Shown here: in pieces, positions 13,101-25,055 of the stretch
Numbering within the stretch: the first letter of the stretch is position 1
Layout: every line of letters begins with the position of its first letter
NCBI GenBank assembly: GCA_028023455.1
Contig: JAQFVV010012400.1
Span: forward strand, 11,231,748-11,295,747
From: Epiperipatus broadwayi
Lineage: Eukaryota; Onychophora; Udeonychophora; Euonychophora; Peripatidae
Reading direction: 5' to 3'
DNA length: 64,000 bases
The notes under the pieces: model-generated
Told to the model about the DNA's origin: nothing
The model's database searches: none
The model's input: the letters and a program-made list of their open reading frames with translations, nothing else
Position numbers and translations under genes: made by a program

Positions 13101-16100
13101 TAAAATGAATATTGAAACTTAAATAAGTAATTTTATAAATTTAAGCTTATTATTCTGTTATATACATAAATTCTAGCTACTCACTGTTATGTTTACTTCA
13201 GTTTTAACAAACGTAAATGAATATGTGCGTATATAATTATTTAAGACTGTATTTTTATATTATAATTAACAAGACAATTATACACGCACATACTCGCAAT
13301 ATTATAAGCACACTCAAAGTTTTAAATTAAAGAAAAACATGCAATCTGAGTGAAACGAAATACACTATATAGAATATAATAGGTGAAACAGATCTGTTTC
13401 ATTACTTGAAGCATCAGCTCTTCAGAAGAGTTATCTCATACATTATATATATTGTAACCAGTTGGCTACATAGCTGTACTAAAAAAAAATAATTAGATAG
13501 TTGGCAGCATGTTCCTCAAGTTTGAGTATAAAAAATTATTTAATTCATGGGGGGAAGTAATATTTAATTTTGTTAGACCTATTTTTTTTAAAGTGTCATT
13601 ATTTAACTCAATATTTTTAAGTCTTCAATATGATAGTATGAAAATTCTCAAACATTAAATATATTTAGGAGTATTTTTTTAAAAAGAAATAAAAAATAAA
13701 AGAGAGTGAATAACAAAATAAGATTTTAATAACTTTGGAAATTTTATTTTTAATTAATCAGAGTTGAGTTTTTTTTCTCTCTCTTAAATGAAAAAGAAAA
13801 ATCAAATCAGTGCAATTAACTGATTATCTTGTTGTTGTTGTTATTTTTTTGCAATAAGATTTGGTTTTTAATTATAAAGGAATGCCAAGAATTTTATAAT
13901 ATTAATTTAAGTTTTTGACTAGTTTTCAATATCTATGATTAAGGAGGAAATTGGCTGAACAAATGTATTTATGAAATTTTATCTAATTGGTTGTCATGAA
14001 AATTATCATGTAAGAGACAAATTGTAATTGGCTAATGGACAAGATTGTTCTAGAAAAAAAAAATATGTCAGGGCAAGTGTCTGGAGAGGGTATTCCTAAC
14101 TTAGCTGTTGAAGAGAGAGTAATCAAATCTTAATCCTGCTGCTGAAAAAGGCAATAGAAGAAATATTACTAACTTAGCTGTTAAAGAGAGAGCTGTAAAA
14201 TATTAAGCCAGCTGCTGAAAAATATAGAAGAAATTATTACTAACTTAACTGTTGAAGAGAGAGCCATCAAATTTTAATCCTGCTGCTGAAAAAGACAGTA
14301 GGAGAAGAAGTATTGCTAGCTTAACTGTTGAAGAGAAAGCAATGAAGTTTTAATCCAGCTGCTAAACATGAAGCAGAAGTCTTTACCAAGCTATTGAATA
14401 AAATAGCAGAAGTTTTTTATTACACTTTTAGCATACTATGAGTTTAGCACTAAAAATGATTTATACCATGAAAACCATGTGCTAGATTCAGCTAAAAGTA
14501 GGCATCACTTTCTTCCATGTAATCTACTTCACTGGAATAAAAATGTAGAGAAGGTATCCCCCCCTAAAGTAGTCTGCAATCTTTCCTTCAACCAAGAGCA
14601 TGTTCTGTGTCAGTCACATCTGGAAAATCAAGAAAACCCAATGGAAAAAATCTGCTATTTTTTTGTTTATCTGGAATTGCTACAGACCAGAAAAAGGATA
14701 CCTTAACTATGCATGTCTAAAAAGCATTCAAAGAGAAGCTCAATAGAAAAAAACTGGAAATTGTATAAAGACTAAAGCCATGGCTAGAAGTTTTTTTTTA
14801 TTATTATTATTGTGTGCGCACTACATTTTTATTAATAGAAAATTTGTTTTTTGTTTTATAAATGTAATAAGATATTTGTGTGTGTGTAAAAATTGACAAT
14901 GTTGAATAATTCCATTATGATATTTCAAATTGTGAAACTTTTTTTTTTAAAAAAACTCAGTCAATTTTCTCTTACAAATGGTAAAATAGCTTTTTAAAAA
15001 AAATATATGTATAATCTGCTATAAATCTGTTTTTTTTCCTCTCAATTTGCCGTCTGGGTAGAATCAAAGATTGTTATCTTTGATTTTTGAAAATGTTCAA
15101 AAAACTCTTCATTATTTTTAAAAAAAGAATCTAATGAACTTACAGTTAATCTATGAATAAAATTTAAGTGGTTGGTTAATATAGATGAAATGGGTGTTGA
15201 AATGTCATACTATCATGCCATTTTTTTTTTTTTTTTAGTTAGATATTAAATAATTGTTTTAAAAAATATTCATTCTAGTCTTAATTACTTTATTCTATCC
15301 AATTCCTGTTTCATGAATTAAAGTGTATGTGACACTATATCATGACAGCTCATTATAATATTTGGTTTTTTTTTTATGATTCCAATAAAACTAGTTATTT
15401 ATAAGTAAAGGAAGCCCATGATTTGTTTAAAGTCATTTATAATAAGTTCAACTATTTATTTCCCTCTTGCTCACATTAATAAATTATGTTTGGCATGAAG
15501 AGTATATTCTTCAAAGTCTATGCACTACATTTTAGTTTAGTCTCTATTAGAAATTAAGTTTATAGTTGGCCAGTACATCAATAGTACTACTAAGTGGCCA
15601 GAGCATTGATGATCAGCATATTTTAATATCCTGGCATTATTGTTTTTATGGTTACATATTCAGATGGATTGGAACTTAAATTTGTGCATCCAAATCTGCC
15701 CCAAGCTGGCAAAGGCTAAATAATTAGCCTGGTCTATAGTAGACCTATTTTAAATCCAGTCACCAGATTGACTGATTTATTTTTATTGTTAATCATTCAT
15801 GATGATGACTGAGTAATGCTTATCCTTATTTATAATGCTGATGAATTTATGGTTAATGATACTGATAGATAACTGGGCTGATCTCTCAGAGAGATCTATT
15901 ATGCTCATCGCTTTTATATTAAATTTTATTTTATTTTTTACTTGAGAATAAACAGACAATTCCTCAGATCCGATAGTTTAAACCCTGATTTTCCATAGTG
16001 TTACAAATGGTGATCCAACTTTGTGTTGTTGATGATCACATACTGGTGACCCAGATACAACTCCCTTATTTCCTTCTAGTGTTACAATATATATTATAAA

Positions 16101-19100
16101 GGAATTGGAACTCGAACTTTAAAGCGCTCTACATCTATTCAATCTACCTTATACAACTGATACACATGACCACATACATGTGCAAGTTCCAAGTTCAAGT
16201 CCCTTATAATTACATTAAGATTGTATAGACAATATACATATATTTAAATATTGTACATGTAATAATAAAACAATATCTCAATTAAGAAATTATTTTCTTT
16301 TTATATTCTACTTTTCTTTCAACTGAGATCTTGTTCAATTTAACATAATAAAAAATAATAATAATAATAAATAGAAGTTATTTAACTAGATTTTAAATTA
16401 CTGTAGCTGAGAAATTTTACAACCAATTGCAATAAGGACTTATGTCTAATATATTTTCTATTGACTATTAGTGATAATGAACCAAGGTGGATTTTCAATA
16501 ATTTAAATTTCAATTAGGAAAATTTTCAAACCATCTTCAGTACTCATTTTAATTTTCTGCTTTAGTTTTATACTGTTTTACTTTAAAATTAAAGATAGTC
16601 AATTTAAAACAGAATTGAAATAGACAACTCACTATAAATAAAAAAAATACTTAATACATCAACAAGGCTTTCATTCCTTAATGGAACCTTTTCAAGATGT
16701 TTCTTATTTTTATTTTTAATTTTCTATATAGAAGGCAACATTATAGACAAATTTTAATATTGAAATTTGATCATTTAAAGTATTGTTTTACTTTTTATGA
16801 TTTCACGCAGGTTAAGATTTTATATTCCAAGCAATCTGATTCTGTAGTTATGTAATTCTGATGTAGATAAATACTTACATATTTTAGTGACCTTCATTAA
16901 AACTATAATGACCTTTAACTTTGCAGCTAAAAAAGAAACCATTACTAAACCTATAGCTCAACTCCCCTTCACTCATGCGTTTAATTATATAATGATGACA
17001 TCATCCAATTACTTAATTAGCTGAATAATGGTGGGCAACTTACTGGTAATTAATGAAATGATGTAAATGGTTTATATGAAATCAGAAGTTTCACATAAAA
17101 GCCATATACTAAGAGATTCTGTTAGCCAAATTGAACATTCCATCTTTCTAAAACCATTATATAGCACAGTAAACCCACTTATTTCTTACTATTACCAAAT
17201 CATTCTGGCAGCACCGACTCATTTCCTTTTATCCTTCTATTCCATTTTAACAAAAACTGTTTCATATATTCTATCCTCATATTTTCTGTTTTTGTTACAA
17301 AGACCTAAATTCATTTCCTTTGCCTTTATGTCACTCTCATTCTCCTTATAACTTATTCTGATTTTCTTGGAACATCCTATGTTCCAAACATAAATGTTTA
17401 ATATTGCCCTTATTATCATAAATCATATCTATAATCCAAATTTCTATTTTTGCTTCTTTTCTCTAATATTCAAAGCTTCCTGTTCCTGCATCAAATAATA
17501 ATAAAGTCACTCTATCTTTATGCTTTCTTTTGTATTTTATATAGATTTTTATTCTCCCATAAATCTAAATTATTATTTTTTTATATATTCATATTCACTT
17601 TTCATGAACTTTACTTTTTTTTCCTTTGACCAATTTATCTATTCTCTTCCCCCCATCCCATAATTATAAACCTTCAATATATTCTCTATACATTTACATT
17701 TTTTTAATATAAAATACATAGAAAAAAAATTATCTATCTATTATCTTTATGTATTGAAAAAACTTTTTTGCTCAATGGATTTGTCAATCTCTTCTATAAT
17801 CCAATTGAATACTACTTTTCATTTAATTTTCATTAATATATTCTAAGAGCTCATCAAATATTTTTTAATTTCATTCATTTCACTGCCCAATGCTTAATTG
17901 CCTACTTCAATAAGAAATAGGCAGATACACATTCTATCTAAAAAAAAATTGAATTATTTCATATACACCATCTCTTATATTTGTTAAGTTTCAGTGAGTC
18001 TGGCTTTGCTACCATCTAACATCTATAGATTTTACTCAATATAAACATATATATATAAGTGAAAAAAAATTCATTTATTATCCCATCTCCTCAAAAGATC
18101 AGTAATCGACTTATAATATACAAGATAATCAAAACAAATAATTATAGAATTGCTAATTGAGTTACATGTTGTCTTTAGTCAATAAAGATTTGAAAGACAT
18201 TAATTTCAATAGCAAACAAAAAGATAATGGCTGGTCAATATTGTTCAAATAATTGCACCCTGACAAAATTTAAAAATTGAAATAGCAGTCTAACTGTTGC
18301 GACCATTGCTATTATCCAATACCATTGTCCAATTAAATATAACATGGGGAAATCATATAACACATGATACTATTACTCTATGATATAGAAATAAACATAT
18401 TTAATTTTTATTTTTTATTTCAATCAGTTTCTCTTTTGATCAGAATACAAAAAGTCACAAGCAGGTATTTATATGTATAATTTCCTTCAAAAATGGTTTC
18501 ACTGATAATGACAACTAAAAAATCAATGCTAACTAAATGGAAATCTTATAAAATTAATTCTCTATTTGATATTAAGACTTGATTTAAAACTTATTTAAAA
18601 CTATAATCAAAATTATGTATACAACCCATATCAAATGCAACAGGTGCATAAGTTCAAGATAAAGAAAGCCCTAAAATAAAAACTGATAAAAAAAAATAGA
18701 AAATATAATAAAATTTTCAAATTTTTAATTTTGTCACTGTATAGTTCAGATGTCAGTGAATCTCCTACATTTAGTGAGCTGAGGTAGACTATTATAATAT
18801 TTAGGAGTTTAGCGACAGGACATCATGCAGCTCAGTTTATGGATGCATTCTGCTCACCATCTGAATGACTGAAATGGACTGATCAATATGTACCTTCAAA
18901 CCAAATATTTATGTTATGCTTTATGTGGTTTTTTTAATGAGTGATCACAGCTGAAAATATTGCTATTTTTTAACAATGAAAACCAGAAAAGGTCATTACA
19001 ACAAACATTTATAAACAATATATTTATTATTAATATTTTTCTCTCCAAAAAATTAAAAGGCCCTTATTATTTACATTTGCACACCCCATATATATTTTCT

Positions 19101-22100
19101 CATCTGTCTTAAAATTATTGTAACATTACTACTAGTAAAACTAAGTGTAAAATTAAACAAATTATTTTTAAATGGTTTGGAAAGGGGATGGAATATATTA
19201 AAATAAAGGTTTAATGTACAGAAAAAATTACCTGTCCTCCACCTTCTGGAAACAAAATAGTGTCCTCCAAGATAATTTCAAATCCATCGATTACTGATTT
19301 CTTATCATCATCATATAATTCTATTTTGGCAGAATCACAAGATACAACTTTACTTGTAAACTAAAATTTAATATTTTTATTTTTTAAAAAAAATGTAATA
19401 ATTAACATAATTTTTTTTAACTTACATAACATTCTAAGATGTGTGTGCGTGTATGTGCTTAGATAATCAATTACGAATAATTTAATGCAGTGTATATATC
19501 TCCAATATTCTCTACAATATTCTATATCAAAGTTCTCTTCTTCTATAATGATAGCATAAATTTTTCCCATTTCAAATTAATTTTTTTTCTAATAACTATA
19601 ATCAAAAATATTTACCATATGCTGATTATCTTCATTCAATGCCTTATTTCTATTATATCTCTATTTCCCTTCTTTCAGTCTTATAATGACATCAAAACTT
19701 TCAGTTTGAATCCATCTTAAAATTCTCATTATACTTGTTATTCTCAAAATAATTTTTAGATACTTTCTTATTTTGTTTAAATGCTGAGTTTGTAAGAAAG
19801 ATGTGATATCTCTAAAAAGTCTTCTAAAATTAACATTCCAATGAAATAAAAGCTAAACTCTAAAAACTTTCCAAAAAAAAAAGATGTATTACAGCCAAGT
19901 TGTGGAAAAATCCTCAACTATAGATTAAGATTGTTTTAATGTTTTATAAATTTAAATACTGCCAATACATGAATCTATTTCAAGTACATCAGTTTTAAAA
20001 AATATTTTTTTCTTTCAGTTCTAAGCAAATGTACATTTTTTTTTAAAAAATTCAAATGTAGTCAATTAAAAACCATTTGTTTTTTTATTTTTTAAAGCAG
20101 ATATATATATAGTTTGTATCATCTTCTATAGCTTAAACTAAAAACTATCCATTTCTTCAATTCTCTTTCCACTCAAATATGATATTATCTCCTACCTAAA
20201 AATGGCTAATATAACTGTCATTCAGCATTAATTCTAACATAAAACTTTTACAAATTTAGTTTATAATAGCAGAAACTAAGTTTGAAAAAGCATAAACTTT
20301 AGTACCATGTTTCCACGTGATTTATGCAATGTATATATACATGCAGGGAAAGATTAATAACTAATTATATTAATATAAACTTTTACATCAGTGATATATA
20401 ATACAGAGTCAAAAATTACTCCTATCTGGTCTACAAGCAATGCAATTTAGCACAGTGAAATAATGGTGAACTCAAAAGCTAACGGATTCTAATCCATGCT
20501 CAACCTAATGTTTGAATATTATCACAAGATCTTCCAAGCAACAAACCAATTATAATATATTCTATTAATCTTGTTTCTACTTCTTGATTCCATTTAATCC
20601 AAATTTACCATTCTGTGTCATAAAGTTTTAAAAATTTTTTTATAAAATAATTAATAAATTGCTATTTTTTGTTTAAACACGGTCTTTCATTAAATAATTT
20701 ATTTTCATGATTTTAAAATACAATAAAATTGTATATTGCTATAAAATAAATCATTTGAATAGTAAATGCTATTACAGTTTCTTATGGTAGAAAACCACAG
20801 TTATAAAATAAAGTCCAGTTCTAATTCGTCATATATCTGAGATGTGATTAATGCATTACCAATTGTCATGACATAAATTGCTGTTATCTGAAACTTCTCA
20901 CGTTTGCAAAGCTTCCATAAGCTTATGATTGATAGATGATTAGAAAAATTGCTAATATAAACATTTTGAGCTGCAGACTCTAGATTCATTCAATCAAAAG
21001 ATTCTTCTTGTGTTGATAAAATCCAAAAAAAAAAAAAACCCATAGCTGGAAAAATGTAATAACATACAATTATATATATATGTAATGAGTTATATTCAGA
21101 GGTCATTATTAAATAATTGAATGGTTTACTGCACTGGCGTTCATAAGATCAAATACTAGAAATTGTCAAAGCTGGATCGTGATACATGAACCTTGAATTC
21201 TAGAAGCTGCTAATATTTCACCAAACTGCATAGAATAGACTATTATTAAATCCTGTTAATGCATTAAAATTCAATTAAGGATTTACCAAAAAGTATAATA
21301 TTGATTCAATGTAAAATCGTGTAATTTAGACTTATCCATAAGTCACTGATTATGAAATTAAACACACATTGGATACACCCTATTGTATAAATTAACACTG
21401 TATATTTTAATGATTTACTGGATAGAAAATGCAATGGATCATATTTGGTAATTTTGATCAAAACATACCACAGATCTATTATTACAAATATTATATTCAT
21501 CAGTAGTAGGATATATTTTGCATTATTTTCTTTGAATTCTTAGGTATTATTAGAAAGATCCAAAATCACCCCATTCATTAAGTTTTGTTTTTAATATTGT
21601 ATTCAAGTTATCTCTGCTGAATATATTTGCTCACAAAAGACGAAATCCATGAACTAATTTCTCTAAAAATAATAATTCTATTACTTTGAATTTGATCTGC
21701 ATCTATAAATTTTCATGCATCTTCAGGCTTTGTTTACTTTTAAGTATTTTCAAATAAAATAGTAAAATTTCAAATACATTATAATGCATATTGTTGCCAA
21801 TTTATTTTTCCAGTGTGTATATAAATGGTACTTTAGAATTAAAGATTTTTTCACATACAAACCTAATTTCAGTTATGCCATTCTCTGAATCAAATAAAAA
21901 ATATATACAATAATAGTAACCCTAACACAAGGAGAATGGATTTAGGAAAGAAAAATAAATATCTTACACATGTTATATATTTGGAAGGTCCTTGTGATAC
22001 AGTGCTAGTATTTTCCTTTAGATAGCTGGATCATCCTGAGAAACATTCAATATTAATCATTAAATAAGTATCTAGTCTCTGTTAGAAAAAAATCTCAAAT

Positions 22101-23423
22101 CAGCTGACAAGGGAAAAGTTATTTCAACAAAGGGCTATTAAAAATGGCCAGTTTTATCTTTTTAAGATATAATACATATTCCAATCTATATTTTATTTAT
22201 TATTTAGATATCTTCTTTTCTCAAAATTTTGTAGTTCTATAATAAATATAAAGACAAATTAAGTTATAAAATAAAAAACAGTCTTTAAATACTCAATGTA
22301 TTCGACAGGTAATTCAAAAAACATGAGTCATCAGCCAACTACTAGGTGGTGAGGATTTAGTTTTCCTTTGTGACTTTAACTTCTACCTGAGAATATATAG
22401 ATGCTTATTATTAGTAATACAATAATAATTAAGTAATTCATTACTAAAAAAAAACTGTGATGTTTAAACAAAAAAGACAGTTGAGTTTCAATCTAATAAC
22501 TTTTAGTTTGTGAATCTATCGCTGCATTAATGTGTGCAAAGTATGTACTAAAATGAATAAAAATTATATACGATAAACAATGCTTTTATATTTGCACGTA
22601 TAATAATTTTATATATGTATTAATACAGTTATTTTAATGTGTTTTCTTTCATATACAGTATTTTTTTTCCTGGGATAAACGAAAAACGAAGGTAAACAAG
22701 TAGGAATATGAGTAAACATATAGGAATATGAATAGTTATAAGTAGCTAGAGTGGCTAAAGACTGATTGCCTGAAGAAATTTCCAGGGAAAAGCATCTAAC
22801 TAAAAAATTCTAATTACACCAAGAAATGAAATACAATTATTGGGTATGGCAAATACACCAACTACTATATCACGAGGCCATTGTCAAAATTTAAAAGGTA
22901 CTTATTCCTAACATGAAATATAATAAAATGTTATCCACATAAATTTTCCTAATAAGTGAAACAAAAAAATCTGGTAATAAGGTTTTACAATGAACTTCAA
23001 GTTAATCTGAGCCCTACCTAAAAAAATTAAATAAAAAGCAAATTCTTTTAATTATTAGTTATAATGATTGAAGATGATTATGACGTTTGATTGAAAATTT
23101 CAATAAGTCTAAGGGCTTTGTATTTATCACAATTAATTCGTTTTTCACATTTAAAAATGTCATTAAAATCACTGTTAACATATATATGACATATAATTAA
23201 GTAGGAAAGTGCGAATTATAAGACTGACATATTTGTTTACGACATAAAGGATTAGTAAATAAAAACAAATATCTATGTGGCAGTGCTCAAATTATTGGTG
23301 ATTTGTGTTACATAATAAATAATTTATAAAAAAACACTTATTAAAGCCAATCCTATCATTATACTATTTTACTTTCTTAATTACCTTTTTTAAATAGCTA
23401 TCTCGTTGACAAGCAAAAGCCAT
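4010..23423 (-). CDS. AARSD1: AARSD1, 5' part: alanyl-tRNA trans-editing protein (4 coding exons, continues off the left edge)
   Basis: The product is the free-standing AlaX-type editing protein, which in known animals hydrolyses Ser mischarged on tRNA-Ala in the cytosol. Coding exons, minus strand: 23423-23385, 19360-19232, 7687-7670, 4151-4010. Joined, they stay open for 109 codons plus one base. They carry family hallmarks in order: a start MAFACQRDSY, then FTSKVVSC, LEDTILFPEGGGQ, PDDRG, VTRRGDLAVHF and RRFDHMQQHSG. HMQQH (4014-4028) is the first half of the zinc-binding site; the later Cys/His half is outside the window. Introns are about 4.0, 11.5 and 3.5 kb, and the fourth exceeds 4.0 kb. 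The vertebrate protein is about 410 residues, so roughly a quarter is seen here. I searched 1-4009 for the next exon and did not find it. The identification rests on remembered family sequence, not a database search. Confidence 0.93.
4152..7669 (-). other. AARSD1: AARSD1 intron 3
   Basis: A 3,518-nt intron from donor GTGAGT (7669) to acceptor CAG (4152). It holds only AT-rich sequence. A short direct duplication of ATAATTAATTAAT plus following text occurs near 4257 and 4340. A segment at 7205-7300 resembles part of the palindromic element at 27.7 kb (GGCCATCTTATCTTTG against GGCCACCTTATCTTTA). Confidence 0.75.
7670..7687 (-). CDS. AARSD1: AARSD1 exon 3: 18-nt micro-exon (PDDRGW)
   Basis: CCTGATGATCGAGGATGG is preceded on the minus strand by a T-rich tract ending TTTTTTTAG and followed by the strong donor GTGAGT. 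It supplies exactly the six residues missing between GGGQ (exon 2) and IND (exon 4), phase 0 on both sides. PDDRG is conserved in AARSD1. The sixth residue, Trp, is usually Thr in the vertebrate proteins I know. It lies between introns of 11.5 kb and 3.5 kb. Confidence 0.88.
7760..8460 (+). mobile_element. Decayed CR1/L2-like LINE relic (endonuclease end, start of RT)
   Basis: Broken frames read like the junction of endonuclease and reverse transcriptase in CR1/L2-type elements. GDMNIDLCK matches the GDFNIDL motif; then come CGVQTIMNHIFS, and a segment ending in ISDYY that corresponds to the ISDHLPI motif. The connector has KKIKRQCKLDK and FNENKDNIKKNWK-like pieces typical of the pre-RT region. 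Stops and frameshifts are frequent. It lies in the long AARSD1 intron 2, opposite to the gene. Confidence 0.6.
10467..10750. repeat. 62-bp minisatellite, 5 copies
   Basis: Five units start at 10467, 10528, 10591, 10652 and 10715 (spacing 61-63 bp). Each has a conserved half of about 32 bp and a diverged AT-rich half with GCAA or GCAG about 15-20 bp before the next unit. The conserved half can fold (CTCAC with GTGAG) and holds CAGGTGAGT, an ideal 5' splice site, on the plus strand in four of the five units. The fifth reads CAAGTGAGT. AARSD1 is on the other strand, so these donors are antisense to it. Confidence 0.9.
11600..11830. repeat. Degenerate minisatellite of about 35 bp, 6-7 copies
   Basis: The units share the form TTTTAAATAAC(T/A)(C/T)ATGCAAAATATGC with substitutions and small indels. 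They are most regular at 11680-11815. Non-coding. Confidence 0.75.
13384..13401. repeat. Perfect 18-bp palindrome
   Basis: TGAAACAGATCTGTTTCA reads the same on both strands. The text that follows (CTTGAAGCATCAGCTCTTCAGAAG) resembles the hammerhead/Penelope-type boundary pieces seen elsewhere, so this may be the edge of another repeat. Confidence 0.8.
14091..14410. repeat. Minisatellite of about 73 bp, 4 or more copies
   Basis: Units begin at about 14097, 14170, 14241 and 14317 (spacing 71-76 bp). Each contains TAACTTAGCTGTTGAAGAGA, then a diverged A-rich part, then CTGCTGAAAAA. A fifth partial unit follows to about 14410. No sustained open frame. Confidence 0.85.
14411..19231. other. Rest of AARSD1 intron 2: no gene seen
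   Basis: AT-rich sequence with T and A runs (15222-15236, 15367-15375), a (AAT)n-like stretch near 16351-16370 and pyrimidine-rich text at 17.2-17.7 kb. Short open frames here (for example 17067-17351) are low-complexity T-rich translations without recognisable domains. Confidence 0.6.
16095..16215 (-). repeat. Partial copy of the hammerhead-repeat tail
   Basis: GGAACTCGAACTTT..., then CAACTGATACACATGACCACA, matches the outer end of the repeat units at 24.1, 37.25 and 56.6 kb (left-hand orientation). The hammerhead part itself is absent. Confidence 0.6.
19232..19360 (-). CDS. AARSD1: AARSD1 exon 2 (43 codons, editing domain)
   Basis: The acceptor is ...AATTTTAG just before 19360; the donor is CAG followed by GTAATT after 19232. 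Both ends are phase 0. It encodes the stretch from FTSKVVSC to LEDTILFPEGGGQ. The FPEGGGQ segment is a hallmark of the AlaX/AlaRS editing fold. The middle (SAKIELYDDDKKSVIDG) is the variable part of the family. The exon has no start codon of its own. Confidence 0.93.
19361..23384 (-). other. AARSD1: AARSD1 intron 1 (4.0 kb)
   Basis: From donor GTAATT at 23384 to acceptor TTTTAG at 19361. It contains AT-rich sequence with TA microsatellites (for example 20100-20110, 21070-21080) and a short direct duplication TAGGAATATGA(G/A)TA near 22702-22737. No exon or RNA gene was recognised. Confidence 0.75.
23385..23423 (-). CDS. AARSD1: AARSD1 exon 1 (start codon, 13 codons)
   Basis: The ATG at 23423-23421 sits in a good context (A at -3, G at +4). 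It encodes MAFACQRDSYLKK, matching the conserved amino terminus of AARSD1. The exon ends in phase 0 at AAG followed by GTAATT. No clear TATA element is visible upstream (23424-23530). The 5' UTR may extend there or include another untranslated exon. Confidence 0.9.
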
Positions 23424-24221
23424 GCTTTCCGATAAATAAGCCAACCGGTATTTTGTCTTACGTTAAGTTAGTAAATTTTAATGTAAAAATGGATAAAGAT
23501 TTAAAGAAACAACGGTTCTTTTTTTTCTCTAAAATAGTACATTCATGTATTCTAAAATATACTGTATAATGAAATTATAATATTAGTCTGCGCTTATTTT
23601 TTATTTATTAATTAAAGGAAACATGTAATTACTACTTTTTTAATATAATTGCCTGTAGTCAAACATATTGTATGATTTTGTAATGAAATTCGTATTTTAA
23701 TACAGCATTTAAACATATTAAAACATCATCACTTATTATAATGCCATTGAACACTGCTTTTGTTTCTTTTCAATAGTGATGACTAAGAACATAAAATATA
23801 ATAAAAATTATGTACGAAGATACCGTAAGAATGTTTTATTAAACAGTATTAATCATGCTTGACAGATAGTGACCTCTAACGCTTTCTGAGTCAACTTGTA
23901 ACAAATGGCTTATTACTTTAATTAAAATTTCTGTTCGTCTTCTTTTTGAAAGTATATTGTATTGTTAATTTTTTTTTTTTTTTACAACAATAGTCAATAA
24001 ACAAATACATAAATTCTATTATAAAAAGGAGTAAAAAGTTGCAAGTTTTATTGCCTCCCACTGTTATTTTATGATAAAAAATGCAATTTAAATACAAGTA
24101 TATTGTAAATACTGAACTTAATGTAATTTAGAAGGAATTTGAACTCAGACTTTCAAGCTCCCTACAACTACCCATTCATTTGTATACAACCGATACCCAT
24201 GACCACACGTAAAAAAGATGA

Positions 24222-24290
24222 ATGATTTCCAATAAAAGTATTTTATGCTGAACTAGCTAGCACTCATCAGTTGGTCCAGATCATCATCTC
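24222..24290 (-). ncRNA. Hammerhead copy, core damaged (GAAA to AAAA)
   Basis: On the minus strand CTGATGA (24264-24270) is intact and stem II is lengthened by a CTAG-containing insertion. The GAAA box reads AAAA and the cleavage site region is altered. It forms the left half of the inverted pair with the intact copy at 25.0 kb. Confidence 0.7.
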
Positions 24291-24987
24291 CCACATATAT
24301 ATATAATCAGTGCTCAGTTTATATTAAGATAGCAAATCTTTGTACTTTAATGGAGAGGCTTTAATCTTCTTCACCCTTTTTAGTCATCCATATCATTGAA
24401 AATCTGATGATGGAACACTCAAACCCCTTGTTGATTCCAGTATTGAGTGTCATACTCATGTTGACTTTAAATCACTCTGACTCCTCACATACCTTAATAT
24501 GTCCATTTAAATACACAGATGAGGAATTGGCAGAATACAGGACTGAATATATAATATTTAAATACAAATATATTGTCCATACTGAACTTAATGTATGTGG
24601 TCATGTGTATTGGTTGTAAAAGACGGAGTGGATAGCAGAAGGAATCTTGAAAGTCTGAGTTCAAATTCTATCTAAATAGGATTAAGTTCAGTATGGACAA
24701 TATATTTGTATTCAAATATTTCATATTCAGTCTTCTACCCATCCCTCTTCTGCATATTTAAATACACATATTAATATCCTATATGTGAGTCGTTAGAATG
24801 ACAAAGTCAACATGGGTATGACAACAATATTGGCATCAATAAGAGCTTTGAACATTCCATCATCAGATTTTCAATGATATGGATGGCTGAAGAATTGGAG
24901 AGTGAAGAAGATTGAAGCCTATCCATTAAAATATGAAGATTTGCTAACATAATATAAACTGAGCACTGATTATATATATATGTGGGA

Positions 24988-25055
24988 GATAATGATCTGG
25001 ACCAACTGATGAGTGCTGGTTTAGCATGAAATACATATCTTGAAGATCATTTATC
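24988..25055 (+). ncRNA. Hammerhead ribozyme, apparently intact core
   Basis: CTGATGA (25006-25012) is followed by stem II, GTGCT (25013-25017) with AGCAT (25023-25027), a GGTTT loop, and then GAAA (25028-25031). Stem III is two pairs (31 with 38, 32 with 37) with an ACAT loop. The cleavage triplet is ATC, so the cut is predicted after 25039. Stem I pairs 25003-25005 with 25040-25042, has an internal loop (24999-25002 against 25043), and then a long distal helix, 24991-24998 with 25044-25051. A bulged T is followed by three more pairs, 24988-24990 with 25053-25055. All invariant core bases are present. The G10.1 partner is a G-T wobble, which is a mild weakness. Confidence 0.82.

Larger units (their letters stand above)
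7688..19231 (-). other. AARSD1: AARSD1 intron 2 (11.5 kb)
   Basis: The longest intron seen, from donor GTAATT at 19231 to acceptor TAG at 7688. It contains the CR1-like relic (7.76-8.46 kb), homopolymeric C runs (8470-8481, 8836-8843, 10331-10338), and three minisatellites (10.47, 11.6, 14.1 kb). It also holds an unidentified higher-GC block (10.1-12.95 kb), an 18-bp palindrome (13.38 kb) and a partial copy of the hammerhead repeat tail (16.1 kb). I saw no other exon in it. Confidence 0.75.

Noticed and set aside
17067-17351. 94-codon open frame
   Set aside because: T-rich low-complexity translation with no domain, inside an AARSD1 intron and overlapped by an opposite-strand frame.
20440-20500. 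tRNA-like words around GGATTCTAATCC
   Set aside because: No cloverleaf can be drawn and neither internal promoter box is convincing.
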